The notes below the pieces were generated by a model that was given only the letters and a program-made list of their open reading frames with translations, ran no database searches and had not been told where the DNA came from. DNA of 64,000 nt from Niabella drilacis (GTDB lineage: Bacteria > Bacteroidota > Bacteroidia > Chitinophagales > Chitinophagaceae), in contig NZ_FMZO01000006.1 of the NCBI RefSeq assembly GCF_900101395.1, positions 1 to 64,000 of the forward strand. Direction: 5' to 3'. The position numbers and the translations under genes were made by a program. This document shows, piece after piece, positions 43,492 through 53,385 of the stretch (position 1 is its first letter; each line of letters starts with the position of its first letter).

Positions 43492-46400
43492 ATGTTTGGT
43501 TTTCTATCTAAAATGTTTGGTGGCAGTAAATCTGAAAAAGATGTAAAGAAGCTTGCTCCTGCTATTGAACAGATCAACAAAAATTTTGCTCAGTACCAAT
43601 CACTTAGCAATGACGAACTGCGTAACAAGACCCATGAATTCCGCCGGCGCATCCAGGAACGGCTGGGCGAGATCGACACCAGGATAACAGCGCTTAACGA
43701 ACAGGCCAACGACCTGCCCCATGAAGAGCTCCTGCAGAAAGACGCCATTTACAAGCAGATCGATGACCTGAAAAAAGATCGTGATAAAGAGATTGAAAAA
43801 GTGCTGGAGGAAATCCTCCCGGAAGCATTTGCCGTGGTAAAAGAAACCGCCCGCCGTTTTACGGAAAATACGGAACTGGTTTCCAAAGCTTCAGACCTGG
43901 ACCGGCAGCTGGCTCGCACAGCCGAATATATTACTATTGACGGCGACGATGCCATTTATAAAAACAGCTGGACCGCAGCGGGTGCAACCATCACCTGGAA
44001 CATGGTACACTATGATGTACAGCTGATCGGCGGGGCCGTATTACATTCCGGCAAAATTGCCGAAATGGCCACCGGGGAAGGAAAGACCCTGGTATCTACC
44101 CTGCCTGCCTACCTGAATGCCCTGGCCGGCGAAGGAGTGCACGTGGTTACCGTAAATGATTACCTGGCCCGTCGTGACCAGGAATGGAACGGACCTGTTT
44201 TCGAATGGCTGGGACTGCGTGTGGACTGCATTGACAAACATCAGCCCAACTCAGAAGCCCGCCGCAATGCTTACCTGGCGGATATTACCTATGGTACCAA
44301 TAATGAATTTGGTTTTGACTACCTGCGCGACAATATGGTGCATAATGCATCAGAAATGGTACAACGCAAACACCACTATGCAATGGTGGATGAGGTGGAC
44401 AGCGTATTGATCGATGATGCCCGTACACCACTGATCATCAGCGGCCCGGTAGATAAGGGAGACGAACAGCAATACCATGTTCACAAGCCCCGGGTACAAC
44501 AGCTGTACCAGGAGCAGGAACGTATTGTACGGAACAGCTTAAATGAGGCCAAACGTCTTTTTGAAAAAGGCGAGGATGATCCCAAAACCGGGGGACTTTA
44601 CCTGTACCGCGCTTTCCGCGGGTTACCCAAATACAGCCCGCTCATCAAATTTTTGAGCGAGCCCGGGGTAAAAGTAAAAATGCAGAAAGCGGAAAACTAT
44701 TATCTGCAGGAGCAGGAGCGTAATATGAAGATCGTGGATGAAGACCTGCTCTTTAAGATCGACGAAAAGACCAACTCGGTTGATCTTACCGAAAAAGGAC
44801 TGGGCATGATCACCAAAGTGGGTGAAGATGCGGACTTCTTTGTGTTGCCGGATATTGGCGTGGCCCTGGCCGATGTGGAAAAAAGCGATGCCCCTGCAGA
44901 AGATAAATTAAAGCAGAAGGAAGTACTGCTGAATGATTACTCCCAGAAGGCAGACCGTATCCATTCGGTACAGCAGTTGTTAAAAGCCTATGCCCTCTTT
45001 CAGAAAGACGACGAGTACGTGGTGGTAGATGGTGCTATTAAAATTGTAGATGAGCAAACCGGGCGTATCATGGAAGGCCGCCGGTATTCCGATGGTCTGC
45101 ACCAGGCGCTGGAGGCAAAAGAGAATGTAAAAATTGAAGCCGCTACCCAAACCTATGCCACCATTACCCTGCAGAACTTCTTCCGGATGTATCATAAACT
45201 GGCGGGGATGACGGGTACTGCAGAAACTGAAGCAGGTGAATTATGGAGCATTTATAAGCTGGATGTGGTAACCATCCCCACCAATGTTCCGATTGTGCGG
45301 AAAGACCTCCAGGACATGGTTTATAAGACCAAGCGCGAAAAATATAAAGCGGTTATTGACGAAATCGAGCAGCTGCGCGGAGCGGGCCGCCCCGTATTGG
45401 TGGGTACCACTTCTGTAGAGATCAGTGAATTGCTCAGCCGTATGCTGCAGCAAAAGAAGATACCGCACAATGTTCTGAACGCCAAACAGCATGCGCGTGA
45501 AGCAGAGATCGTAGCCGAAGCCGGTCTGCCGGGTGCAGTAACCATTGCAACCAACATGGCCGGCCGGGGTACAGATATCAAGCTCGGGCCCGGGGTAAAA
45601 GACGCCGGCGGGTTAGCCATCATTGGTACCGAACGCCACGAAAGCCGCCGGGTAGACCGTCAGCTGAGAGGCCGTGCCGGCCGCCAGGGCGACCCCGGAA
45701 GTTCCCTGTTCTATGTATCACTGGAAGATGACCTCATGCGGATGTTTGGTAGCGAGCGGATTGCCAGCATGATGGATAAAATGGGTTACAAGGAGGGCGA
45801 TGTGATCCAGCATAGCATGATCAGCAACAGCATCCAGCGCGCACAGAAAAAAGTAGAAGAAAACAACTTTGGTATCCGCAAACGGCTGCTGGAGTACGAT
45901 GATGTAATGAACAAGCAGCGGAATGCAGTTTATGAAAAAAGAAATCACGCTTTGTTCGGCGAACGGCTGTCACTTGATATCGACAATGCGTTCTCCATCG
46001 TAGCAGAAAGCCTGTGCACCTCGTTTAAAGAGCAGGAAGATTTTGAAGGCTTTAAGCTCGCAAGCATCGTAAACTTCGGGATGGATACCTCCATCAGCGA
46101 GGAGGAATTTCACAACACCGATGCCAACAAGCTTGCAGACAAACTATATGCGGAGGCGCTGGCCCGCTACACGGAACATACCAAAACCATCCAAAGGCAG
46201 GCAGTACCGGTATTCCAGAACATCCGCGATACCCAGGGCGCACATATCGAAAACGTAGTGGTACCCTTTATGGATGGCCGCAAAGCCATCAATGTGCTGA
46301 CCCCACTGGATAAGACCATTACCACTGATGGCCGCGAACTGGTATCCAGCATGGAAAAATCCATTACCCTGGCAGTGATCGACGATGCCTGGAAAGAGCA

Positions 46401-46815
46401 TCTCCGGGCAATGGATGATCTGAAACAAAGCGTGCAAACCGCCTACCTGGAGCAGAAAGATCCGCTGGTGATCTACAAGGTGGAAGCCTTCCAGCTGTTC
46501 AACAATATGACCACCAGCCTCAACAAGGATATCATCTCCTTCCTTACGCAGGCCAACCTTCCTGCACAGGAAGAAGCGCCCAGCTATAAGGAAGGCCGTG
46601 AGGAGCGCACCGACCTGAGCAAGATGCGGGTGAACAAAGATGAGATCGATGCGGCAGGAGACGACTACGGGGCTAATGAAAAGGATTACTTTGATCCCTC
46701 GCAGCCACCGGTAAAGCAGGAGCCTATCCGCGTAGGCCCCAAAGTAGGCCGCAATGATCCCTGTCCCTGCGGCAGCGGAAAAAAATTCAAAAACTGCCAC
46801 GGCAGAAACGAATAA
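43492..46815 (+). CDS. secA: Protein translocase ATPase SecA
   Basis: A 1107-aa motor that drives preproteins through SecYEG. The Walker A MATGEGKT lies at about 192-199 and the DEAD-type Walker B VDEVDSVLIDDART near 298-312; TNMAGRGTDIKLG and the IIGTERHESRRVDRQLRGRAGRQGD segments of NBD2 follow. The C-terminus carries the SEC-C zinc motif NDPCPCGSGKKFKNCHG. It is longer than E. coli SecA (901 aa) by insertions typical of Bacteroidota forms, for example in the region 365-480. It is monocistronic, with a good terminator 8 bp after its stop, and abuts a heptad tract upstream. Confidence 0.98.
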   Translation: MFGFLSKMFGGSKSEKDVKKLAPAIEQINKNFAQYQSLSNDELRNKTHEFRRRIQERLGEIDTRITALNEQANDLPHEELLQKDAIYKQIDDLKKDRDKEIEKVLEEILPEAFAVVKETARRFTENTELVSKASDLDRQLARTAEYITIDGDDAIYKNSWTAAGATITWNMVHYDVQLIGGAVLHSGKIAEMATGEGKTLVSTLPAYLNALAGEGVHVVTVNDYLARRDQEWNGPVFEWLGLRVDCIDKHQPNSEARRNAYLADITYGTNNEFGFDYLRDNMVHNASEMVQRKHHYAMVDEVDSVLIDDARTPLIISGPVDKGDEQQYHVHKPRVQQLYQEQERIVRNSLNEAKRLFEKGEDDPKTGGLYLYRAFRGLPKYSPLIKFLSEPGVKVKMQKAENYYLQEQERNMKIVDEDLLFKIDEKTNSVDLTEKGLGMITKVGEDADFFVLPDIGVALADVEKSDAPAEDKLKQKEVLLNDYSQKADRIHSVQQLLKAYALFQKDDEYVVVDGAIKIVDEQTGRIMEGRRYSDGLHQALEAKENVKIEAATQTYATITLQNFFRMYHKLAGMTGTAETEAGELWSIYKLDVVTIPTNVPIVRKDLQDMVYKTKREKYKAVIDEIEQLRGAGRPVLVGTTSVEISELLSRMLQQKKIPHNVLNAKQHAREAEIVAEAGLPGAVTIATNMAGRGTDIKLGPGVKDAGGLAIIGTERHESRRVDRQLRGRAGRQGDPGSSLFYVSLEDDLMRMFGSERIASMMDKMGYKEGDVIQHSMISNSIQRAQKKVEENNFGIRKRLLEYDDVMNKQRNAVYEKRNHALFGERLSLDIDNAFSIVAESLCTSFKEQEDFEGFKLASIVNFGMDTSISEEEFHNTDANKLADKLYAEALARYTEHTKTIQRQAVPVFQNIRDTQGAHIENVVVPFMDGRKAINVLTPLDKTITTDGRELVSSMEKSITLAVIDDAWKEHLRAMDDLKQSVQTAYLEQKDPLVIYKVEAFQLFNNMTTSLNKDIISFLTQANLPAQEEAPSYKEGREERTDLSKMRVNKDEIDAAGDDYGANEKDYFDPSQPPVKQEPIRVGPKVGRNDPCPCGSGKKFKNCHGRNE

Positions 46816-46822
46816 CCCCCCG

Positions 46823-46854
46823 ATCCCCCGCCTCAACAGCGGGGGATTGTTTTT
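46823..46854 (+). terminator. Intrinsic terminator of secA
   Basis: ATCCCCCGC (46823-46831) and GCGGGGGAT (46839-46847) form a perfect 9-bp stem with a 7-nt loop, followed by TGTTTTT. It also abuts the end of the convergent gene at 46853. Confidence 0.85.
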
Positions 46855-47344
46855 ATGAGACCGTTATCCATGTACTGGTGCTGAATTGAACGGGCAACAG
46901 GATGCATCCACCTTTATCATTGGTAATTCTAAACAAATGCTGAAACAGCCTGTTTAAAACAACATCGTATACCAGGATATTGTCATTCACTCCTTTTTTG
47001 GGGTTCTCCAGAAAGATAAAAGGAGCGATGAGCGTTGTCTGCTTCCCGGTGCTGGTATTTGCGAGGATTGATTTTAGCCGATCCAGGTATTTTGACGGTT
47101 TTATTTCAAGAGTATCCATCTTGTTTTCACTGAATTGAAGGAGACGGGGTACAATCTGCGTTCCCTCCCTATCGATAGCCACTGCGTATATATTTCCCAA
47201 ATACGAGTGAGGCAGTTCAGCATCAGCCACTACTGAGGCAATAAAATAATTTAAGCTGTCCAAATCTTCAGGAGCGATTTTCGATTGCGCCTGCAGCATC
47301 CGGCCGATCAGTAAAGTTGCGACCAGAAAGAGCCATATTTTCAT
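46853..47344 (-). CDS. Exported hypothetical protein
   Basis: A 163-aa protein with a signal peptide (1-19, ending MLQAQ). The mature part starts with a helical segment (PEDLDSLNYFIASVVADAE) and ends beta-rich with a paired-cysteine-free tail. No family recognised. It is convergent with secA and ends inside the secA terminator. Confidence 0.6.
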   Translation of the reverse strand: MKIWLFLVATLLIGRMLQAQSKIAPEDLDSLNYFIASVVADAELPHSYLGNIYAVAIDREGTQIVPRLLQFSENKMDTLEIKPSKYLDRLKSILANTSTGKQTTLIAPFIFLENPKKGVNDNILVYDVVLNRLFQHLFRITNDKGGCILLPVQFSTSTWITVS

Positions 47345-47756
47345 TGTTGTTCTGATTTATAACAAGATCATTTGAAGTTACCCTTTTTTCCGGATTCGCC
47401 GGCCAGGCCCGCTCAAAATGATCTTCTTCATGCAACGCTCCATTGCGTTTTTCGTTAATTCCCGATCCGCCCGCCGGGATACAGGTTTCAACCAGCGAGG
47501 GCTAAATTATTAGCAGATGCAGATCTCCCGGCAAACAGAAGGATAAAACAGCTTTTCATACAACCGTATGCCTGTTACCCCACCTATTTGATCTTATCCG
47601 GTTATGTGCCGCCAGCCATTGATGGATTGATCGAGGTCAAATGGCCGGTAAATAGCGCTGCAGCCTGCCATTCCTGTATTTGCAGCTGCTTCTTACTTTG
47701 TAAACTAAAAAAACAACCTTATTTTCAGGCTTTAAACATTGAATGGTTACTATTAT
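47345..47756. other. Gene-free stretch upstream of the nucleoside permease
   Basis: About 410 bp with only short unconvincing frames. CTTACTTTGTAAAC near 47694 is a weak -7-like sequence for the downstream gene. No repeat family or RNA is recognised. Confidence 0.4.
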
Positions 47757-48992
47757 ATGAAACGATCGCTGCACCTCCAATTGTCCCTGATGATGTTCCT
47801 TGAGTTTTTTATGAAAGGCTCCTGGTTTGTTACCCTCGGAACCTACCTAAAGAGCAACCTGGGAGCCTCCCCGCTGGAAGTTTCCAGTATTTTTTCCACC
47901 CAATCCCTGGGCGCGGTTGCAGCTCCGTTCCTTATCGGCTTTATAGCAGACCGTTTCTTTAACGCCGAGCGGGTGATGGGTGTACTGCATCTCATAGGAG
48001 CCGGTTTGCTGCTGATGATGTACCGGGCGGAGAACGTTGCCGCCATCTACCCCTATGTGCTGCTCTATTTTATTGCATACATGTCGACCCTGGCCCTCAC
48101 CAGCTCCGTTTCTTTCAGAAATCTCAGCAATCCCAAAAAACAATACCCGCTCATACGGCTGTTTGGCACGGCCGGGTGGATGATAGCCGGCTTTTCTATC
48201 AGTTATGTGTTCCACTGGGATACAAAGGAAGCAGTAGCCTCCGGAGCATTGCAAAATACGTTCCTGCTGGGAGCTGCCTGCTCCCTGGCACTGGGTCTCC
48301 TCTGCTTCCTGCTCCCTGCCACCCCTCCCTTAAAGAAGGATCAGCCATTTTACTGGGGCGACGCCCTGGGATTACAGGCCCTGAAGCTGTTAAAACAAAA
48401 AAGTTTCCTGGTATTCTTTATTACCGCGATCATTATTTGTATTCCCATTTCATTTTATTACCAGCATGCCAACCCCTTCCTGGTAGCAACCGGGTTGCCC
48501 AATCCCACAGCCAAAATGGCACTGGGACAGCTCTCAGAGATCCTGTGCCTGCTGCTGGTCCCCGTTCTCTTTGCACGGCTCGGGTATAAAAAAATGATGC
48601 TGATCGGTATCGGAGCCTGGGCCCTGCGCTACCTGTTGTTTGCTTATGGCAACGGGCAGGACCTGGCCTTTATGCTGATCTTAGGTATCCTTTTGCATGG
48701 GGTTTGCTACGATTTTATGTTTGTGGTAGGACAGATCTATACGGATACCATTGCAGGCAAACAATACCGGTCTTCCGCCCAGGGCCTGGTAACCGTGGCC
48801 ATGTACGGGATCGGCATGCTGATCGGCTTTTGGGTTGCGGGATTTGTTTCTGATGCACTTAAAGCATATGAAGGCACCGTCTATTGGCGTTATATTTGGC
48901 TATCCCCCGCCGCCATGGCTATAGGATGCATGCTGATCTTCCTGCTGCTGTTTAAGGAGCAGCAGGACGGGGCAACGGAAACCGCAGGATAA
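47757..48992 (+). CDS. MFS nucleoside:H+ symporter (NupG/XapB type)
   Basis: A 411-aa permease from ATG 47757 (a frame to 47739 adds six residues). About twelve membrane helices; MFLEFFMKGSWFVTLGTYL, STQSLGAVAAPFLIGFIADRF and the C-terminal GVCYDFMFVVGQIYTD are typical of nucleoside permeases of the NHS family. It imports nucleosides with protons across the inner membrane. No nucleosidase or phosphorylase gene is adjacent. It appears monocistronic. Confidence 0.85.
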   Translation: MKRSLHLQLSLMMFLEFFMKGSWFVTLGTYLKSNLGASPLEVSSIFSTQSLGAVAAPFLIGFIADRFFNAERVMGVLHLIGAGLLLMMYRAENVAAIYPYVLLYFIAYMSTLALTSSVSFRNLSNPKKQYPLIRLFGTAGWMIAGFSISYVFHWDTKEAVASGALQNTFLLGAACSLALGLLCFLLPATPPLKKDQPFYWGDALGLQALKLLKQKSFLVFFITAIIICIPISFYYQHANPFLVATGLPNPTAKMALGQLSEILCLLLVPVLFARLGYKKMMLIGIGAWALRYLLFAYGNGQDLAFMLILGILLHGVCYDFMFVVGQIYTDTIAGKQYRSSAQGLVTVAMYGIGMLIGFWVAGFVSDALKAYEGTVYWRYIWLSPAAMAIGCMLIFLLLFKEQQDGATETAG

Positions 48993-49459
48993 CCGCCCCG
49001 GGGCTACATATGCTTAAAGTGCCGGGCTATCGCTTTGCCTGATCCCCGGCATAATGGAATAAGCCAGGAAAAATACGCCCCGGCTCTATTGCCAGATAAA
49101 TGCAGGCCACAGCAAGACCCCTCCCCGGAATAACCCGGATAAAAACAGCAATCGTCAAAATAGCATACCTGGTACGGCGCCTGAAATCATCGGCGGGTCG
49201 ATATTCTTTATTGCAGGTGATCATTTAAGGGACCACAAAATATATAAAATGGTTTTATCTTATATTTACAGGGTGTGTGGCATTTTTATGACAAGCTGTT
49301 CCCGCGGTTAAATTTCAACCACGGAGAATACCAGGGCGCCACCAGGCCCGCAGCAGCTCCTGACTACAGGCATTGCAGGTTTCCATCGCCCTTTGCGTTA
49401 AAAAGGAATACAAAAAATGTTATGCACCTCGTTTACCATCCACTATTAACCGTAAATAC
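48993..49459. other. Gene-free stretch between permease and PLP decarboxylase genes
   Basis: About 470 bp. A 65-codon minus-strand frame at 49027-49224 has no recognisable domain and I do not call it. A+T-rich sequence at 49235-49270 could hold the promoter of the downstream gene. Confidence 0.4.
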
Positions 49460-50857
49460 ATGAACGGGCAACTACAGGAAGATCTTTCTTCCCTGGAAAA
49501 AATATTTCAGCTGATCAGCAGGCAGGGATCGGATTACCTGAAGAACATAGGCGAACGTCCTGCATCAACCATCATTGAACCGGCAGCGCCCGCCCATATG
49601 CCGTATGAGGGCATCGGAACCATCGAGACCCTCAGGAAATTCAACGACCGCTGGGAGCCGGCTATGGTTGCGGCTTCCGGTCCGCGCTACTGGGGTTTTG
49701 TAACCGGGGGAACTACTCCTGCATCCATAGCGGGCGACTGGCTGACTACAATATATGATCAGAATACACAATCCGCAAAGGGCGATGGAGATATATCAGC
49801 GGCCATTGAACTGGAAACGGTTGGGCTGTTACGGGAGCTGCTCGAGCTTCCGGATGCTTTCCTGGGAGGCTTTGTAACCGGTGCCACGATGTCGAATTTC
49901 ACCTGCCTGGCCGTAGCAAGACAATGGCTGGGGCAGCAGCTCGGGAACGATATTGCAAAAGAGGGCATCACGCAAAAAATGAACATCCTCACGGCAACCC
50001 CGCATTCGTCCTCGATAAAATCGCTGGCGCTGTTGGGTATGGGCAGCAGCAATATCCTGCAGGTAAAAACGATGGAAGGCAACCGCGAGGCGATCGACCT
50101 TCATGACCTGGAGGCTCAGATCCGGCAACTGAACGGGGCGCCCTTTATCCTTATCTCAAGTGCCGGCACCGTCAACACCGTTGACTTTGACGACTTCAGC
50201 GCCATTGCAGCGTTGCGAAAGCAGTATCATTTCTGGTGGCATATTGATGCCGCCTTTGGCGGTTTCGCCATTCTTTCAGATACCCATAAACAGTTGCTGA
50301 AGGATTGGGAACAGGCAGACAGTATCACCGTCGATTGTCATAAATGGCTGAATGTACCTTACGAAAATGCCGTCTTTTTTGTGAAAGAACAGCACCGGAT
50401 GCTCCAGGTAACCACTTTTCAAAATTCGAATGCGCCCTACCTTGGCGATCCGCTGGAGCATTTCAACTACCTGAACCTGCTACCCGAAAACTCAAGACGC
50501 TTAAAAGCCCTCCCGGTCTGGTTTACCTTACATGCATACGGACGCCGGGGATACCGGCACATAGTGGAAAACAACATCCGGCAGGCACAAAACTTTGGCG
50601 CTTTTATCCGATCAAGACCGGAACTGAGCCTGCTGGCCCCCGTACGATTGAATACGGTTTGCTTTTCCTTCTCTGCTCCTTCCGATGATGCAAAAAAAGT
50701 AACCTCATTTCTTGCTGCATTGAACAAGACCGGGAAAATATTCATGAGCCCAACCCATTACAAAGGGCAACCCGGTATAAGAGCCGCTTTTGTAAATTTC
50801 AGGACCACGGAAAAGGATGTGGAGCTGGTACAGGAGCTGATGGGCAGCCTGCTCTGA
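49460..50857 (+). CDS. Group II PLP-dependent decarboxylase/aminotransferase-like enzyme
   Basis: A 465-aa enzyme from ATG 49460 (MNGQLQEDL; the longer frame adds an unconserved 29 residues). Landmarks of the aromatic-L-amino-acid/glutamate decarboxylase family are GPRYWGFVTGGTTPASIAGDWL, GGFVTGATMSNFTCLAVAR, WWHIDAAFGG and the PLP lysine in TVDCHKWLN at about residue 295. Such enzymes decarboxylate amino acids such as aspartate, glutamate or aromatic acids; annotation tools often label this branch aspartate aminotransferase family. Substrate unknown. It stands alone just upstream of the GbsR palindrome. Confidence 0.85.
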   Translation: MNGQLQEDLSSLEKIFQLISRQGSDYLKNIGERPASTIIEPAAPAHMPYEGIGTIETLRKFNDRWEPAMVAASGPRYWGFVTGGTTPASIAGDWLTTIYDQNTQSAKGDGDISAAIELETVGLLRELLELPDAFLGGFVTGATMSNFTCLAVARQWLGQQLGNDIAKEGITQKMNILTATPHSSSIKSLALLGMGSSNILQVKTMEGNREAIDLHDLEAQIRQLNGAPFILISSAGTVNTVDFDDFSAIAALRKQYHFWWHIDAAFGGFAILSDTHKQLLKDWEQADSITVDCHKWLNVPYENAVFFVKEQHRMLQVTTFQNSNAPYLGDPLEHFNYLNLLPENSRRLKALPVWFTLHAYGRRGYRHIVENNIRQAQNFGAFIRSRPELSLLAPVRLNTVCFSFSAPSDDAKKVTSFLAALNKTGKIFMSPTHYKGQPGIRAAFVNFRTTEKDVELVQELMGSLL

Positions 50858-50931
50858 GAACAGGCACTGCTGCCGTCCTGCCGTATCGTTCAACAAATGT
50901 TCGCATCAGCAAGACATAGCTCCTCAATCAT

Positions 50932-50985
50932 AGCTTATTGAATTTTCAATATTTTTTGAAAATTCAATAAGCTTAATTATCTTTG
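50932..50985 (+). promoter_or_regulatory. Operator and promoter of the GbsR operon
   Basis: AGCTTATTGAATTTTC (50932-50947) and its exact complement GAAAATTCAATAAGCT (50958-50973) form a perfect 16-bp inverted repeat with a 10-bp spacer. A -33 TTG (50956-50958) and -7 TATCTTTG (50978-50985), spaced 19 bp, make a strong promoter. The right arm covers the spacer between the two boxes, so binding there would block transcription. The likely binder is the GbsR/MarR protein encoded 20 bp downstream (autoregulation, inferred). Confidence 0.75.
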
Positions 50986-51004
50986 TATCCACAATACAAC
51001 TAAT

Positions 51005-51511
51005 ATGGAACTGCAAGCATCCAAACAAAAATTCATCGACACCTGGGGCGCCCTGGGTACAGAGTGGGGCATCAATAAATCTGTGGCGCAGGTACAGGCT
51101 TTATTGCTCGTTTCAGACAACCCGCTTTCCACCGATGCCATTATGGAAACGCTCACTATATCCCGCGGCAATGCCAATATGAGCCTTCGTCAGCTGCTGG
51201 ATTATGGCATTATTTATAAGAAGGTGATCGCGGGTGACCGCAAGGAATATTTTGTAGCAGAAAAGGACATCTGGAAATGGGCGCTGAAAATAGCCCTGAT
51301 GCGCAAGCAAAAGGAAATAGATCCCGTGCTCAGCGTGTTGACGGAACTGGAAGCGGCAACCAAAAAAGATAAATCTGCCGAGGGGAAAGCCCTGCACCAG
51401 ACCATTCATGATATACAAACCTTTACAGATCAGCTCAGCACCCTGGTAGAGCGGGTAGCCGGTTCTACCAGGGGAGAGCTGCTGTTAAAACTGCTGAAAC
51501 TGGTTATGTAA
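51005..51511 (+). CDS. GbsR/MarR-family transcriptional regulator
   Basis: A 168-aa protein with a winged helix-turn-helix in residues 10-95 (NKSVAQVQALLLVSDNPLSTDAIMETLTISRGNANMSLRQLLDYGII) and a long C-terminal helical dimerisation region. It resembles the GbsR branch of the MarR superfamily. It is first in a same-strand block reaching 54279 (regulator, SRPBCC membrane protein, two small membrane proteins, epimerase) and has the palindromic operator/promoter directly upstream, so it probably represses its own operon. The effector is unknown. Confidence 0.88.
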   Translation: MELQASKQKFIDTWGALGTEWGINKSVAQVQALLLVSDNPLSTDAIMETLTISRGNANMSLRQLLDYGIIYKKVIAGDRKEYFVAEKDIWKWALKIALMRKQKEIDPVLSVLTELEAATKKDKSAEGKALHQTIHDIQTFTDQLSTLVERVAGSTRGELLLKLLKLVM

Positions 51512-51575
51512 AAAGGGCAACCAACAGCTGCAGCATTAAAAAACATTGATCGCAACATTGACCCAACTTTTTGTT

Positions 51576-52538
51576 ATGAAAAGAGCCAGACTAAAAAAGA
51601 CATTGATCATTGTAGGCATCCCCACGCTTTACGCGCTTGTTTTAAGAATGTTCTTCGGGATAAAAGAATGGAGCGACCTGTTCAGCGTTATGTCTGTCAG
51701 TTTTCTTTTCTGCCTTCCCACAATAACCGGTATCCTGACGGTATATTTTTCCGGAGAGGACAAAGTAAGAAGATTCCGTTACCGGTTCTTTGCGCCCTGG
51801 GTGCCCATTTTTTCCTTCTTCCTTATAACCCTTTTAACCAGGCTGGAAGGCTGGGCCTGCTGGCTGATGATCCTCCCCCTCTTTCTTTTAGCTGCCTCCG
51901 TTGGCGGCCTGATCGGCGGCTATTTCAAGCTAAAAAAGAAGGCCAATAAAATGTATATACCGGCACTTACGTTTTTCCCTTTTCTTATGGCACCTGTCGA
52001 AAATATGATCAGCGTGACACCCGCAACTTACGAAGCCATCACCTATATTGATATACAGGCGCCGGCCGAAAAAATATGGGGCAATGTAACGAGTGTATAC
52101 AAGATAAAAGAGGAGCAGGATAAAGGATGGCTTACAAAGCTGCTGGGACTTCCAAGACCGGTAGAAGCAATCCTCAACTATGAAGGCGTTGGTGCTTCAA
52201 GAGAAGCCCGGTTCACCAACGGGCTCGTGTTTCATGAAACGGTATCTGAATACACTGATAAAAAGAAAATGGTATTCTCCATTAAAGCCTACCCTTACGA
52301 AATCCCATCCACTACTATGGATGAGCACGTTGTAATAGGCGGAAAATATTTTGATGTGCTTAACGGAACGTATGAACTCGAGCGTTTAAATAGCACCACC
52401 TGCAGGCTGCACCTTTACAGCCGCTTTCAGCTAACCACCAACTTCAATTTTTACGCCGGCTGGTGGGCTAAGTGGATCATGAAAGATATACAAAATAATA
52501 TTCTGCAGATTGAAAAACTAAGATCCGAAAATCAATAA
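51576..52538 (+). CDS. Membrane protein with C-terminal SRPBCC domain
   Basis: A 320-aa protein from ATG 51576 (a TTG at 51546 would add ten residues). Four hydrophobic helices (to about residue 145) precede a soluble SRPBCC/Bet v1-like domain (ITYIDIQAPAEKIWGNVTSVYKIKEEQDKGWLTKLLG, and HLYSRFQLTTNFNFYAGWWAKWIM near the end). SRPBCC folds hold hydrophobic ligands such as lipids. Second gene of the GbsR operon; a lipid-binding or membrane role is an inference only. Confidence 0.75.
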   Translation: MKRARLKKTLIIVGIPTLYALVLRMFFGIKEWSDLFSVMSVSFLFCLPTITGILTVYFSGEDKVRRFRYRFFAPWVPIFSFFLITLLTRLEGWACWLMILPLFLLAASVGGLIGGYFKLKKKANKMYIPALTFFPFLMAPVENMISVTPATYEAITYIDIQAPAEKIWGNVTSVYKIKEEQDKGWLTKLLGLPRPVEAILNYEGVGASREARFTNGLVFHETVSEYTDKKKMVFSIKAYPYEIPSTTMDEHVVIGGKYFDVLNGTYELERLNSTTCRLHLYSRFQLTTNFNFYAGWWAKWIMKDIQNNILQIEKLRSENQ

Positions 52539-52547
52539 AACACAGTC

Positions 52548-52904
52548 ATGGCCTACAATATCCTTGCCTATACTATCTATGCGGTCATTACCATCTACAT
52601 CATTTACTGGGTAGGCCGGTCGTTTCATAAAAATGGAAGGATATTTATCCTGCGGCTTTTCCGGTACCAGGCGGGGCAGGCAGACGCTACCAACAATATT
52701 ATCCTCATCGCTTATTACCTGTTCAATACCGGTTATGCCATTATACAGTTCAGCAACTGGCAAGCCGTAACTTCCGCGCAGGCCCTGATCGCCTCAATAG
52801 CCGGCAAAACGGGAATGCTGGTGGGCATCCTGGCGGTAACCCACTATTTCAACATGGCGCTTATTTACTTCCTTTCAAAACGGATACATTATTATTCATC
52901 ATAA
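52548..52904 (+). CDS. Small membrane protein of the GbsR operon (first paralogue)
   Basis: A 118-aa protein with three hydrophobic helices (about 5-24, 48-66 and 86-112) and a polar loop FHKNGRIFILRLFRYQAGQADATNN. It starts 10 bp after the SRPBCC gene stop. It shares its layout (short helix, charged loop, D-ATNN/ATNT motif, helix, IYFL or LYLF end) with the next gene, so the two look like diverged duplicates. No family recognised. Confidence 0.65.
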   Translation: MAYNILAYTIYAVITIYIIYWVGRSFHKNGRIFILRLFRYQAGQADATNNIILIAYYLFNTGYAIIQFSNWQAVTSAQALIASIAGKTGMLVGILAVTHYFNMALIYFLSKRIHYYSS

Positions 52905-52917
52905 AAAACATTTCATC

Positions 52918-53316
52918 ATGAAAGATCTGATTGTAATAGCCTACCTGGTTTATTTGCCCGTAGTGATCCTGCTTACTCTTTATGTGGCGCACAGCCTGTT
53001 TCGCAACAGCCTGGTCTATATGAAAGATATCTTTAACGGACGCGATGAAATAGCCGTTGCAACCAATACCCTTTTTAAGATCGGTTTCTATTTACTCAAC
53101 CTCGGTTTCGGGCTTTATATCCTGGAGATCACCCGCCATCTTACAACTACCCAGGCGGCCATTGAGGCCCTGAGTGTAAAGATCGGAGGGTTTAGCATTT
53201 ACCTGGGCATCATGCTTTTCTTCAACCTTTACCTGTTCTTCAAAGGCAAAAAGGTTGCCCGCCAGAAAAGGATCAGCGCCCAATTTAACGTGCAGCCTCA
53301 CGCACCCGGTGCATAG
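52918..53316 (+). CDS. Small membrane protein of the GbsR operon (second paralogue)
   Basis: A 132-aa protein with three hydrophobic helices. Segments YVAHSLFRNSLVYMKDIFNGRDEIAVATNTLFKIGFYLLNLGFGLYIL mirror YWVGRSFHKNG, QADATNNIILIAYYLFNTGYAII in the previous gene, and it ends with a basic cytoplasmic tail. The gap to the previous gene is 13 bp. Two membrane subunits of this kind could form a heteromer; function unknown. Confidence 0.65.
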   Translation: MKDLIVIAYLVYLPVVILLTLYVAHSLFRNSLVYMKDIFNGRDEIAVATNTLFKIGFYLLNLGFGLYILEITRHLTTTQAAIEALSVKIGGFSIYLGIMLFFNLYLFFKGKKVARQKRISAQFNVQPHAPGA

Positions 53317-53385
53317 GCCAGGGGGTAACTGCAAGCAGCCAAAGAACAGACAGGATTGATCATTTTCAATTCATAAAAGACACCC

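Noticed and set aside
49027-49224. A 65-codon minus-strand frame
   Set aside because: No ribosome binding context, no domain, and unlike neighbours in composition; treated as non-coding.
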